Shown here: positions 1-9,421 of the stretch, piece by piece | Numbering within the stretch: the stretch's first letter is position 1 | Layout: each line of letters opens with the position of its first letter | Origin: an uncultured Clostridia bacterium | Lineage (GTDB): Bacteria; Bacillota; Clostridia; TANB77; CAG-508 | Length of the DNA: 64,000 bases | Assembly: GCA_948735595.1 (NCBI GenBank) | Contig: CAPXSA010000028.1 | Location: 17,945-81,944 of the forward strand | Reading direction: 5' to 3' | Notes under the pieces: generated by a model | What the model was told of the DNA's origin: nothing | What the model saw: only the letters and a program-made list of their open reading frames with translations | Database searches by the model: none | Program-made: the position numbers and the translations under genes

Positions 1-1
1 A

Positions 2-3000
2 AATGTTAAGTTAGCAGATATTCAAATGATGTCACAAGAAGAAGAAAATCAAATATTATATGAATTTAATGATACGAAGGTAGATTATCCATCTGATAAA
101 ACAATTATTGATTTATTTGAAGAGCAAGTGCAAAAAAATCCAAAGAAAATTGCAGTTGTATTTGAAGATAAAAAATTAACCTATCAAGAATTAAATGAAA
201 AGTCAAACCAATTAGCAAGGTATTTAATGGCTAATCATACTGGCTTAGGAGATGTTGTTTGTATTTTATTAGATAAATCCCTAGAAATGATGATTTCTAT
301 TTTAGGAATTTTGAAAGTCGGAGCAACTTTTTTACCAATTGATATTAGCTACCCTAACGAGAGAATTGATTATATTATTAGAAATTCAAAGTCCAATGTT
401 ATTATTACAAATAAAGACCTAATTCATAAAACCAATAGCACTGCACAGCCATTATGCATTGAGTTAGAACCTTTAGAACAATACGAAAATACTAATTTAG
501 GAGTTTCTTATGATGTAGACAATTTAGCTTATATCATGTACACCTCTGGTTCTACTGGTAACCCAAAGGGAGTTGCTGTTACGCATCAAAATATTGTTAG
601 ATTAGTGAAAAATAATCACTTTATTACCTTTGAAAAAGAAGAACGTATTTTGCAAACTGGATCAATTGTATTTGACGCTTGTACTTTTGAAATATGGGGA
701 GCCTTATTAAATGGCTTTGAATTATATATTATGAAAAAAGAGGATTTATTAGATGCTTATTTGTTAGAAAATTACATACAGAAAAATAAGATTACAACCT
801 TATGGCTAACTGCTCCATTATTCCATCAGCTTTCTGAAGTAAATCCTGCTATGTTTCAAGGGGTTTCTAAGCTATTAACTGGTGGAGATGTTGTTTCACC
901 TAAGCATATTAGTAAAGTGAAAAAGGCTTGTCCTAATTTAACAGTGATTGATGGATATGGACCTACTGAAAATACTACTTTTTCATGTTGTTTCACAATT
1001 GATAAAGATTACGATACTTCTATCCCAATTGGAAAGCCAATTTCTAATTCAACTGCCTATGTCGTTTCACCTAGTGGTCTTTTATGTCCTATTGGTGTAC
1101 CTGGCGAATTATGGGTTGGCGGAGATGGTGTTGCAAAAGGATATTGGAATAATGAAGAATTAACGAAAGAAAAATTCATTCCAAATCCATTTGAAAGTGG
1201 TATGATTTACAAAACAGGAGATTTAGTAAGATGGTTACCTGATGGCAATATCGAGTTTATGGGTAGAATTGATAATCAAGTAAAAATCAGAGGTTTTAGA
1301 ATTGAACTTAGTGAAATCAATCAAAAGATTTCAGAGTATAGTGCTATTAAAGAAGCTTTTACTACTATTACAGTGATAGATGAAGTAAAATATATCTGTT
1401 CTTACATTGTAGAAAAAAACTCTTTTGATATTGATGATTTAAAGAACTATTTGAGTAATTACTTGCCAAGCTATATGATTCCTACTTATTTTGTCAAATT
1501 AAAAAAATTACCAATCAACCAAAATGGAAAAGTAGATAAACATGCTTTACCTACTGACTTTGAACATTTTATCGATACTAGACAAGTAAAAGAACCTACT
1601 TGTGAGGAAGAAGCTTTACTACTTTCTCTTTTCAAAAAGATTTTAAATAATGAACATATTGGTATTACAGATAACTTTTTCGAAGTAGGTGGAGATTCGT
1701 TAACTGCTATGAAATTACAAGTAGAAGCAATTAGTGTTGGATTAAATATTTCTTATTCTGATATTTTCAAATATGCTACTGTGGAAGCTTTAATTCGTCA
1801 ATTACATACAACTGCTAAAGTGGAATGTGAAGAAAATACAATTGATTATACTCGTTATGATGCTTTAACTGCTAAGAATACTTTATCTAGTCCAATTGTT
1901 TGTACACCTACTGATGTAGGAAATGTTCTTCTTACAGGTTTTACTGGATTTTTAGGTGCTCATATTTTAGATAGCTTTATGAAAAAAGAAAGTGGAAAAA
2001 TTTACTGTTTAATTAGGGGTAAAAATGGTATGACAGCAAGGGAAAGATTATTTAATGTTTTACACTTTTATTTTGAGAACAAGTATGATATCCTTGTAGA
2101 CGATAGAATTATTTTAGTAGATGGCGATATTACTTCTCCTCACTTAGGATTGTCTGATGAAGATTATAGCGCACTTGGTAACTCTATCAATACAGTTATT
2201 CATAGTGCCGCACTTGTAAAACATTATGGCATCTATCAAGAGTTTAAAGAAATCAATGTTAACGGAACCAAGAATATGGTAGAGTTTGCAAAAGAATTTC
2301 ATGCTAAATTATTACATATTTCTACTATTAGTGTTTCTGGAAATAACTTAGCAGAAGGTGCTAATATTGAAAATCACTTTGAACATGAAATGGATTATGA
2401 TGAATCTAATTTCTATATTGGTCAGAACCTTGAGAATTTGTATGTTAAGAGTAAGTTCGAAGCGGAGAGAGTGGTTTTTGATGCTATTGCAGAAGGACTT
2501 GAAGCTTGTATTTTAAGAATGGGAAATTTAACAAGTAGATTTTCAGAAGGAAAATTTCAACAAAATCACTTTGAAAATGCTTTTGTAAATCGTTTAAAAT
2601 CCTTTTTGCAAATTGGTGTATTCCCAAAAGATTTATTGCATCTATATTGTGAGTTTACACCGATTGACTATTGCGGTGACGCTATTATTAACATTGCTAG
2701 TCACTTTAACAAAGATTATACTGTTTTCCATTTATTAAATGAAAAGCAAGTTTATTTAGATAGATTATTTGATATGTTATCTGAAATTGGTATTCCTACT
2801 AAGCTAGTATCTGAAGAAGAATTTGCTACTACGATACAATGTATTTTAGATGACCCAGCTAAAAGGCAATTAGTGGAAGGTATTATCAATGATTTAAATA
2901 GTGATAAAAAACTGGTTTATCAATCAGATGTTGCTATTAAGTCTGATTTTACTAAAGAATTTCTATATAAAACTGGTTTTGAATGGCCTTATATTGATAT

Positions 3001-3067
3001 CCATTATATTAAAAATTATTTTCAGTATTTAATTGATATTGGCTATTTCAATATTTCAATCAATTAA
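2..3067 (+). CDS. Nonribosomal peptide synthetase, C-terminal A-T-reductase part (5' end outside window)
   Basis: The frame is open to the window edge and begins with residues typical of the end of a condensation domain, so the ATG at 26 is internal and the gene is truncated by the window. Counting from that ATG: adenylation domain about 30-520 (YTSGSTGNPKG near 172, DGYGPTEN, YKTGDL, NGKVDK), carrier domain with GGDSL near 556 (phosphopantetheine Ser), and a thioester reductase domain from about 635 (GFTGFLGAH nucleotide loop, YVKSKFEAE near 806 with the catalytic Tyr/Lys pattern). Reductase domains release the peptide as an aldehyde or alcohol with NAD(P)H; related gut Clostridia enzymes make peptide aldehydes and pyrazinones. 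The pocket reads roughly D-A-F at the first positions, hinting at an aliphatic residue, but this is tentative. A sensor kinase follows 12 bases downstream. Confidence 0.93.
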   Translation, partial: NVKLADIQMMSQEEENQILYEFNDTKVDYPSDKTIIDLFEEQVQKNPKKIAVVFEDKKLTYQELNEKSNQLARYLMANHTGLGDVVCILLDKSLEMMISILGILKVGATFLPIDISYPNERIDYIIRNSKSNVIITNKDLIHKTNSTAQPLCIELEPLEQYENTNLGVSYDVDNLAYIMYTSGSTGNPKGVAVTHQNIVRLVKNNHFITFEKEERILQTGSIVFDACTFEIWGALLNGFELYIMKKEDLLDAYLLENYIQKNKITTLWLTAPLFHQLSEVNPAMFQGVSKLLTGGDVVSPKHISKVKKACPNLTVIDGYGPTENTTFSCCFTIDKDYDTSIPIGKPISNSTAYVVSPSGLLCPIGVPGELWVGGDGVAKGYWNNEELTKEKFIPNPFESGMIYKTGDLVRWLPDGNIEFMGRIDNQVKIRGFRIELSEINQKISEYSAIKEAFTTITVIDEVKYICSYIVEKNSFDIDDLKNYLSNYLPSYMIPTYFVKLKKLPINQNGKVDKHALPTDFEHFIDTRQVKEPTCEEEALLLSLFKKILNNEHIGITDNFFEVGGDSLTAMKLQVEAISVGLNISYSDIFKYATVEALIRQLHTTAKVECEENTIDYTRYDALTAKNTLSSPIVCTPTDVGNVLLTGFTGFLGAHILDSFMKKESGKIYCLIRGKNGMTARERLFNVLHFYFENKYDILVDDRIILVDGDITSPHLGLSDEDYSALGNSINTVIHSAALVKHYGIYQEFKEINVNGTKNMVEFAKEFHAKLLHISTISVSGNNLAEGANIENHFEHEMDYDESNFYIGQNLENLYVKSKFEAERVVFDAIAEGLEACILRMGNLTSRFSEGKFQQNHFENAFVNRLKSFLQIGVFPKDLLHLYCEFTPIDYCGDAIINIASHFNKDYTVFHLLNEKQVYLDRLFDMLSEIGIPTKLVSEEEFATTIQCILDDPAKRQLVEGIINDLNSDKKLVYQSDVAIKSDFTKEFLYKTGFEWPYIDIHYIKNYFQYLIDIGYFNISIN

Positions 3068-3079
3068 AAGGAGGAAATT

Positions 3080-4882
3080 ATGAGCATTTATTCAACTATA
3101 TTATTAATTGTTTTATTTTTAATTAGTATATTGTTTTTTTACATAGCAAAAAATATCGCAAAAAGCCAGTTAAAATCTTTATTTTTAACAAATATTATCC
3201 TATTATTCATTTTATGTTTTTCTGTTTTTTTAGGAAGTATTTTAAGTGAAAAATTAAATATTGACCCTATGTATTTTGATTATTTTTCGTACATAGGAAG
3301 CTGTTTTCTCCCTATCTCACTTTTCTTTACAGCTAATATCTTTTTAAAAACAAAGATAAAATTTGAGAAATGGCATTCTTTACTTTTTATTGTACCTCTT
3401 CTTTCTTTACTTGTACTATGGACAAATGATGTACATCATTTGTTCTATGTACATTACTCTATTTATATTAATGAAACTACTTTTGGTAACTTTTTCTATG
3501 TTTATGAAATTTATACCTATATTTTATTAATTATAGATATTATTTTATTGTTAAAGTTCCCTATTAAAAATGCCGGTTTTTTCTCTACACAATCTATCTT
3601 TATTTTAATAGGTTCCGTCATTCCTATCTTCGTTAATATTTTAGGTGCTTTAGGTGTAATACCAATGACTATTTATGTAACGCCTATTTGTTTTGCGGTT
3701 ACTATCTTCTTTTATGCTATTGCTATTTTTAAGTTTAAATTTTTAAGTACTACACCAATTGCAATGCAAAGAATTGTAGACAGAATGTCCGATAGCTTTT
3801 TAGTAGTTAGTGAAGATGGCATTATTACTGATTTTAATGATACCTTTTTAAAGACATTCCATTTACATTCTGAAGAGGTAAGAAACGTAAAATTTATTGA
3901 ATTCATCACTAAACAAGACTTAGAAGACTTAAATAAGGATTTAGTAAAGCCAATTTTAGAAAAGAGCAAAGCAACTGAAGATACCATTTTGGTAAAACGT
4001 GAAATGAAAATATTAGACCATTATTTTAATATAGAAGCCAGTGGTATTTTCTCAAAAGGCGCCTTTCTAGGAACTTTAATTTTGTTAAAAGATGTAACAC
4101 AACACATGCGCGATATGCAAACCATTCAAAATAATCAAAATATGTTGATGGAAAGAGAACGTTTAGCTTCTTTAGGACAATTAATTGGTGGTATTGCTCA
4201 CAACTTAAAAACTCCTATTATGTCTATTGCAGGTGCTGCTGAAGGTTTAACAGATTTAACTACAGAATATGAAAAGTCTGTTGGCGACCCTGATGTAACA
4301 GTTCAAGACCACCACGAAATAGCAAAAGACATGAAAGATTGGATTGAAAAAATCAGGTCTTATACAGAATATATGTCTGATGTTATCACAGCAGTAAAAG
4401 GACAAGCAGTTACCATGTCAGAAGAGCAAGCAGTCACCTTTACCTTAGATGAATTAGTAAAACGTGTTAATATTTTAATGAGGCATGAACTAAAAAATGC
4501 TTTAGTTGATTTAAATATTCAAATGAAAGCAGAACCTGATGCTATTTTAAAGGGAAATATCAATAGTTTAGTACAAGTCATTAACAACATGATTTCCAAT
4601 GCAATTCAAGCATATAATGGTGAGGTTGGTAAGGAAATTAATTTAATTTTAGAACCTTCAGGAAAAAATATTATTATTTCTGTACAAGATTTTGCAAATG
4701 GTCTTCCTGATAGCGTTAAAGCAAAATTGTTTAAGGAAATGATTACTACGAAAGGAAAAAATGGAACTGGACTTGGATTATTTATGTCTTATTCTACGAT
4801 TCGTGCACATTTCAATGGTAATGTTACTTTTGAAACAGAAAAAGGAAAGGGTACCATATTTCACATTACTTTACCAGTATAG
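3080..4882 (+). CDS. Membrane sensor histidine kinase (7TM-PAS-HATPase)
   Basis: Predicted 600-residue sensor kinase. Seven hydrophobic helices fill residues 1-215, matching the 7TM histidine-kinase input class. A PAS-like segment (about 230-340) follows, then a short coiled stretch, the phospho-acceptor motif IAHNLKTP (His about 374) and a C-terminal ATPase domain with an N box (NNMISNAIQAY), DFANGLP and GTGLGLFM glycine motifs. The start has an AAAAGGAGG site and lies 12 bases after the NRPS stop, so the two are probably one transcript. A REC-HD-GYP regulator 800 bases downstream is the best candidate partner. The ligand is not evident. Confidence 0.92.
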   Translation: MSIYSTILLIVLFLISILFFYIAKNIAKSQLKSLFLTNIILLFILCFSVFLGSILSEKLNIDPMYFDYFSYIGSCFLPISLFFTANIFLKTKIKFEKWHSLLFIVPLLSLLVLWTNDVHHLFYVHYSIYINETTFGNFFYVYEIYTYILLIIDIILLLKFPIKNAGFFSTQSIFILIGSVIPIFVNILGALGVIPMTIYVTPICFAVTIFFYAIAIFKFKFLSTTPIAMQRIVDRMSDSFLVVSEDGIITDFNDTFLKTFHLHSEEVRNVKFIEFITKQDLEDLNKDLVKPILEKSKATEDTILVKREMKILDHYFNIEASGIFSKGAFLGTLILLKDVTQHMRDMQTIQNNQNMLMERERLASLGQLIGGIAHNLKTPIMSIAGAAEGLTDLTTEYEKSVGDPDVTVQDHHEIAKDMKDWIEKIRSYTEYMSDVITAVKGQAVTMSEEQAVTFTLDELVKRVNILMRHELKNALVDLNIQMKAEPDAILKGNINSLVQVINNMISNAIQAYNGEVGKEINLILEPSGKNIIISVQDFANGLPDSVKAKLFKEMITTKGKNGTGLGLFMSYSTIRAHFNGNVTFETEKGKGTIFHITLPV

Positions 4883-4926
4883 TAAAAATTTGCAGGTATT
4901 GCTTACAATCTATTTTTAAAATTAAT

Positions 4927-4966
4927 AAAAAGAAACAAAACTTTATTTTAGAGTTTTGCTTCTTTT
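4927..4966. terminator. Bidirectional terminator
   Basis: A stem of about 15 pairs (AAAAGAAACAAAACT against AGTTTTGCTTCTTTT, with wobble) and T/A-rich flanks separate the convergent kinase and guanylate-kinase-like genes. Confidence 0.75.
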
Positions 4967-4970
4967 TATT

Positions 4971-5540
4971 TTACTTTGTTTCTTTTTCTTCTCTTATTAT
5001 CTTTTCAATAAAATCAATAATTCTGTCCTCTGATTCTTGGTCATAGTTGTTATATTGAATATAATCGAACATGTTTCTTAAATCAGTATCTGTTTTCATT
5101 CTTTCATAATGTTCGTCAATCTCCAAAAGTCTTTTTTCTTCTACATCTGGTGCCAAATGTCTTTCTCTTGTCTTTTCTTTTGCTATTTCAAGATCTTGAG
5201 GAAATAGATAAAGCACTCGCATATTAGGACAAACCTTTTTAAATTCATATATGGTATCATAATGTACTTCAAATACCATATTTTTATCAGAGAAAAGTTC
5301 TTCTTTCGTATAAGCATACGTATATCCAAGTAAGTCAAATTCATATGCAATTTTGCCTTCGTCTCTTAAATTCTGCAATTCTTCTTTTCTTACAAATATC
5401 TTATCTTCGTTATTCTTTTCTCCTTTACGCATTTCACGAGTCGTTATAATTTTTACCTTTTCGAAGCCTAATCTTTCTACTAATTTATCCTTATAATAGG
5501 ATTTTCCTGTTCCTGTAACACCTGCTATTCCAAGTAACAT
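4971..5540 (-). CDS. Guanylate-kinase-like P-loop protein
   Basis: A 189-residue protein starting with a Walker A loop GVTGTGKS at residues 7-14. It continues with TTREMRKGE, the counterpart of the guanylate kinase GMP-binding TTRxxRxGE motif, and an acidic VFEVHYDT segment like the second GMP site. Length and order of motifs fit the GMP kinase fold, but the sequence departs from housekeeping Gmk, so its nucleotide substrate is uncertain. It lies alone on the minus strand between the kinase and HD-GYP genes and has its own ribosome site (GGAGGTAC). Confidence 0.72.
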   Translation of the reverse strand: MLLGIAGVTGTGKSYYKDKLVERLGFEKVKIITTREMRKGEKNNEDKIFVRKEELQNLRDEGKIAYEFDLLGYTYAYTKEELFSDKNMVFEVHYDTIYEFKKVCPNMRVLYLFPQDLEIAKEKTRERHLAPDVEEKRLLEIDEHYERMKTDTDLRNMFDYIQYNNYDQESEDRIIDFIEKIIREEKETK

Positions 5541-5649
5541 TTTGTACCTCCGTATTTTTGTATTCCTATATTATCATATTTTTCTGTTTATAGCAACTTT
5601 CTACTTTTTTTGTATTTTGACAAAAAAGTATGTACAATCCGACAAATTA

Positions 5650-5658
5650 TGATATAAT
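5650..5658 (+). promoter_or_regulatory. Extended -10 promoter of the HD-GYP gene
   Basis: TGATATAAT is a TGn-extended -10 element 23 bases before the GAGGTGAT ribosome site. The TTGACA at 5617-5622 is too far away (30 bases) to be its -35. Confidence 0.6.
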
Positions 5659-5681
5659 GGGCATAAATTAGAGGTGATGTT

Positions 5682-6737
5682 ATGAGAAAAAATATGCAAG
5701 AAACAGCCAAAACTGGATACAAAATTATTGCCGTAGATGATGAAGAAGGAATTGTAGATTCCTTATCTGTTTTCTTAAAGCGTTCTGGGTATGATCTTAC
5801 AGGTGTTACAGACCCTATGGAAGCTATTGAACGTGTTAAAACAGAACATTTTGATTTGATGGTTTTAGACTTTATTATGACCCCTATTCATGGTGATAAA
5901 GTAGTTGAAGAAATCCGTAAGTTTAATAAAGAATTATATATTTTATTATTAACAGGACATAAAGATTTAGCCCCACCGCTTGAAACTATACGTAAATTAG
6001 ATATTCAAGGATACTGTGAAAAAAGTGATAAGTTTGACCAATTGTTACTTTTAATTGAATCAGGAATTAAATCTATTGAGCAAATGAATGAAATTAAAAG
6101 AATCAATAATGAATTATCTGAAACCTACGAAAAATTGGAAAAGGCTTATTTAGACAGTATTGAAACTTTACGTTATACAGTAGAAGCAAAAGACCCATAT
6201 ACTAGGGGCCATTCTGATAGAGTATCTGCTTTTTCTGTATTAATTGGAAAATATTTAGGTTTATCTGAAACAGATTTAAAAACATTAGAAATCGGCGGGT
6301 TATTCCATGATATTGGAAAAATTGGTATTCCAGATAGTATTTTACTGAAAGAAGCAAAATTAACAGATGATGAATATTCTGAAATTAAAAATCACCCTTC
6401 TATTGGTGCTCACATTTTGTGTAATGCTGCTATCTTTCAAGACATTATCCCAATTGTAAAGCATCATCACGAAAGATTTGATGGAAGAGGATATCCTAGC
6501 AAATTAAGTGGAAATGATATCCCATATATGGCTAGAATTGCAGCAGTTGCAGATACTTTTGATGCTATGACTTCAAAGAGAACCTACCGTAATCCATTAC
6601 CTTTAGATGTTGTAAAAGCTGAAATTGAAGATTGCTCAGGTAGTCAATTTGACCCAGAAATTGCAAAAGTGTTTATTGACATTTTAGATAATCATTATAA
6701 CGAAGTACAAGAAATTCAGAATAAATATAAAGCATAG
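5682..6737 (+). CDS. Response regulator with HD-GYP c-di-GMP phosphodiesterase domain
   Basis: Predicted 351-residue cytoplasmic regulator. Residues about 14-130 form a receiver domain with the acidic pair VDDEE and phosphorylatable Asp in MVLDFIMTP (about 63). A coiled linker leads to an HD domain with HDIGKIGIP (His about 209) and the signature HHHERFDGRGYP, so all HD-GYP metal-binding and substrate residues appear intact. The family hydrolyses cyclic di-GMP, so a phosphorelay probably controls this second messenger; the 7TM kinase upstream is the likely donor. The stop codon lies inside the palindrome shared with tex. Confidence 0.93.
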   Translation: MRKNMQETAKTGYKIIAVDDEEGIVDSLSVFLKRSGYDLTGVTDPMEAIERVKTEHFDLMVLDFIMTPIHGDKVVEEIRKFNKELYILLLTGHKDLAPPLETIRKLDIQGYCEKSDKFDQLLLLIESGIKSIEQMNEIKRINNELSETYEKLEKAYLDSIETLRYTVEAKDPYTRGHSDRVSAFSVLIGKYLGLSETDLKTLEIGGLFHDIGKIGIPDSILLKEAKLTDDEYSEIKNHPSIGAHILCNAAIFQDIIPIVKHHHERFDGRGYPSKLSGNDIPYMARIAAVADTFDAMTSKRTYRNPLPLDVVKAEIEDCSGSQFDPEIAKVFIDILDNHYNEVQEIQNKYKA

Positions 6738-6753
6738 GGAATTCCCTATGCTT
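6730..6753. terminator. 24-bp perfect palindrome, likely bidirectional terminator
   Basis: A perfect inverted repeat centred on GAATTC contains the TAG stop of the HD-GYP gene on the plus strand (6735-6737) and the TAG stop of tex on the minus strand (6746-6748). A T-rich flank follows on both sides. Confidence 0.7.
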
Positions 6754-8944
6754 CTTTCATTGATAATTGTACTTTTTGACGTTCTTCATCAATTCCAATT
6801 ACTTTTACTTTTACTATATCACCTACTGATACTACATCTGACGGATTTCTAACAAAGCTATCACTTAATTGTGAAATATGTACTAATCCATCATGTTTCA
6901 CACCTACATCTACAAATGCTCCAAAATCAGTTACATTACGAACGGTTCCAGTTAATACCATGCCTTCTCTTAAATCTTCAAATTTTAAGACATCTGCTCT
7001 TAAAATTTGTTTTGGCATTTCATCTCTTGGGTCTCTTCCGGGTTTTGATAACTCATCAATAATATCTTTTAATGTCATTTCTCCCGCATTTAATTCTTTT
7101 GCTGTCTCTACTACATTAATTCCTGCAAGCTTACCTTTGATTTCCTTTAATTTGTCTTTATTCAATAAATCTTCTTTTTTATAGCCGATATTACTTAATA
7201 ACTGTTCTGCAATTTCATAACTTTCAGGGTGAACTGCTGTAATTTCAATTGGATTTTTTCCATCTGGAATTCTAATAAAACCTGCACATTGTTCAAATGC
7301 TACTTTTCCTAATTTTGGTACTTTTAATAGTTCTTTTCTTTCCTTTAGTTTTCCATTTTCATCACGGTATTTTACAATATTATTAGCAATAGTTTTGTTA
7401 ATTCCTGCTACATAAGATAAAAGTGATGGTGTTGCAGTATTTACATCAACCCCTACCTCATTTACAGCATCTTCTACTACACCTGTTAAACTCTCTGTTA
7501 GTTTGTTTTGATCCACATCATGTTGATATTGCCCTACTCCAATGGCTTTAGGATCAATTTTTACTAACTCTGCTAGAGGGTCTTGTAGCCTTCTAGCAAT
7601 GGAAATAGCACCTCTTAAAGATACATTGATATCTGGGTATTCTTCTGTTGCAAGTTTTGATGCTGAATACACAGATGCCCCCGCTTCACTGACAATTGCA
7701 TAGTGCAAATCTTTGTCAATTTCTTTTATCATTTCTGCTACAAAGCTTTCAGATTCACGTGATGCGGTTCCATTTCCAATAGCAATAATATCAATATCAT
7801 ATTTGTTAATCAATGCTTTTAACTCTTTTTTAGCGCCTTCCACATCATTTTGTGGCTCTGTTGGATATACTGTTGTAGTAGCTAATAGTTTACCCGTTTC
7901 ATCAATGACTGCAATTTTACAACCTGTACGATATGCTGGGTCAAATCCCATAACAGTTAAGCCCTTTAATGGTGCTGCTAAAAGTAATGGTTTTGCATTT
8001 TTACCAAATACCTTAATCGCTTGTGTTTCTGCCTTTTCTGTTAAGTCTGAACGAATTTCTCTATCAATAGATGGCTCAATTAGACGCTTCCAACTGTCTT
8101 CTATCGTTTCTTCTAGCATTGCTGTAAATTGTGTTTTCCCTTTAATAACGTCTTGTTCAATATGATGTAAAATATTTTCTTCTGGTTTATCTAATTTTAC
8201 TTTTAGAAATTCCTCTTTTTCTCCACGATTAATCGCTAAAATACGGTGACTTGGAATTCTATTTACTTTTTCGTTAAACTCATAATACATGTTATATGCT
8301 GTTTTTTCTTCAGGCTTTGTTGCTTTCGTAATAACAACACCATCACGATAACAAATACGTTTGATTTCCTTACGATAATTTGGGTCATCTGCTATCATTT
8401 CGGCAATAATATCTTTTGCTCCTTGAATAGCATCTTCTACTGTTGCTACCACTTTATCTTTATTTTGTTTATCTTCTTCTGATAAATTATCAATATTTAC
8501 ATATTCTTTCGCAATTTCTTCAATAGGCTTTGTTTCTGTTTGTTCATAAATAATATTTGCTAAAGGCTCTAATCCTTTTGCTTTTGCGACCGTTGCTCTT
8601 GTTTTCTTTTTCTGTTTGTATGGTCTATAAATATCTTCTACTTCTGCTAAGGTTCTAGCTTTTTCTAAGCTTTCTACTATTTCATCTGTTAGTTTTCCTT
8701 GATTTTCAATAGAAGTTTTTACTTCTTCTTTTCTTGCTTCTAAATTACGAAGGTAGGTAAGTCTTTCTCCTAACTCTCTTAAGGTTTCGTCCGAAAGTCC
8801 TCCAGTTACTTCTTTTCTATAACGTGCAATAAATGGAATAGTATTTCCTTCGTCAATTAATTCCACTGTTTTTTGCACTTGTGTTAATTTAATATTTAAT
8901 TCTTCTGCTATTCTAGTAGCTATTCTTTCCATAGTTTCTTGCAT
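6746..8944 (-). CDS. tex: Tex-family S1 RNA-binding transcription accessory protein
   Basis: 732 residues with the complete Tex layout: N-terminal helical domain with the TIPFIARYRKEVTGGL motif, YqgF-like nuclease-fold domain (MGFDPAYRTGCKIAVID), two helix-hairpin-helix motifs (about 490-560), and a C-terminal S1 domain (GMVLTGTVRNVTDFGAFVDV). Tex proteins bind RNA/DNA and influence transcription and elongation-complex recovery; the precise role in this lineage is not known. Start is supported by AAAGGAAAC just upstream. A consensus-like promoter and a hairpin lie in its leader. Confidence 0.95.
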   Translation of the reverse strand: MQETMERIATRIAEELNIKLTQVQKTVELIDEGNTIPFIARYRKEVTGGLSDETLRELGERLTYLRNLEARKEEVKTSIENQGKLTDEIVESLEKARTLAEVEDIYRPYKQKKKTRATVAKAKGLEPLANIIYEQTETKPIEEIAKEYVNIDNLSEEDKQNKDKVVATVEDAIQGAKDIIAEMIADDPNYRKEIKRICYRDGVVITKATKPEEKTAYNMYYEFNEKVNRIPSHRILAINRGEKEEFLKVKLDKPEENILHHIEQDVIKGKTQFTAMLEETIEDSWKRLIEPSIDREIRSDLTEKAETQAIKVFGKNAKPLLLAAPLKGLTVMGFDPAYRTGCKIAVIDETGKLLATTTVYPTEPQNDVEGAKKELKALINKYDIDIIAIGNGTASRESESFVAEMIKEIDKDLHYAIVSEAGASVYSASKLATEEYPDINVSLRGAISIARRLQDPLAELVKIDPKAIGVGQYQHDVDQNKLTESLTGVVEDAVNEVGVDVNTATPSLLSYVAGINKTIANNIVKYRDENGKLKERKELLKVPKLGKVAFEQCAGFIRIPDGKNPIEITAVHPESYEIAEQLLSNIGYKKEDLLNKDKLKEIKGKLAGINVVETAKELNAGEMTLKDIIDELSKPGRDPRDEMPKQILRADVLKFEDLREGMVLTGTVRNVTDFGAFVDVGVKHDGLVHISQLSDSFVRNPSDVVSVGDIVKVKVIGIDEERQKVQLSMKEA

Positions 8945-8974
8945 GTTTCCTTTAGTTCCTTTCTTACATTTTAA

Positions 8975-9002
8975 GAAGTCATCTTCTTTTGAAGATAACT
9001 TC
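8975..9002 (-). promoter_or_regulatory. Hairpin in the tex 5' leader
   Basis: On the minus strand two 12-base arms pair fully with one G-U wobble around an AAAA loop; on the plus strand the same position is a mismatch, so the RNA structure belongs to the tex transcript. Confidence 0.5.
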
Positions 9003-9018
9003 TCTTTTTCTAGTTATT

Positions 9019-9047
9019 ACTATATAACAGGTTTTTTAGAAATGCAA
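9019..9047 (-). promoter_or_regulatory. Promoter of tex
   Basis: Minus-strand TTGCAT (9042-9047), 17-base spacer and TATAGT (9019-9024), about 75 bases upstream of the tex start. Confidence 0.6.
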
Positions 9048-9077
9048 GCAAACATTCTAAATTTTTGAAAATAAAAA

Positions 9078-9112
9078 AATATATCGCTTTCATTTCTTAC
9101 TTGCGATATATT
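9078..9112 (-). terminator. Terminator after the zinc-ribbon/Asn-rich gene pair
   Basis: A perfect 10-bp stem (AATATATCGC / GCGATATATT) followed on the minus strand by a run of seven T. A weaker AAGGAAC/GTTCCTT stem lies upstream at about 9139-9186. Confidence 0.75.
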
Positions 9113-9212
9113 CCTCTTTTCTATTTTACCACTATAGGAAGGAACTATGTTTCTTTAATAATATAGCTATACTCGGAAAGTTCCTTAAAACTTTCCCCTC
9201 TGATATTCTATA

Positions 9213-9416
9213 TTAGAGTCCGGTGCCTACTACCGCTACTCCACGACCACAGTTGTTGTTGCCAGCCCAAGTATTGTTGTTGCCGTGGAAGGAGAACATC
9301 CCATTGTTGCCACGTATGAAACCGTATCTAGCATCATTGAGCCAGTAAGTGCTACCGCCATATGAAGTGCCATGCCAGCCTATACGACTTGAGTTACCAA
9401 TAACATAATCCCTCAT
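9213..9416 (-). CDS. Small Gly/Asn-rich protein, function unknown
   Basis: A 67-residue frame starting 5 bases after the zinc-ribbon stop, with no clear ribosome site. It contains WHGTSYGGSTYWLND, a GNNNTWAGNNN stretch and ends CGRGVAVVGTGL. DNA here is visibly richer in G+C than the flanks, and the Asn runs use AAC/AAT codons with TTGTTGTTGCC repeats on the plus strand. The end resembles the last strands of C-type-lectin-like folds used as variable domains of diversity-generating retroelements, but no reverse transcriptase or template repeat is visible here. It may be a real small protein or a fragment of a larger one. Confidence 0.45.
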   Translation of the reverse strand: MRDYVIGNSSRIGWHGTSYGGSTYWLNDARYGFIRGNNGMFSFHGNNNTWAGNNNCGRGVAVVGTGL

Positions 9417-9421
9417 GCATT

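Noticed and set aside
5617..5658. TTGACA at 5617 as -35 partner of TATAAT at 5653
   Set aside because: The spacing is 30 bases; an extended -10 alone is a better explanation.
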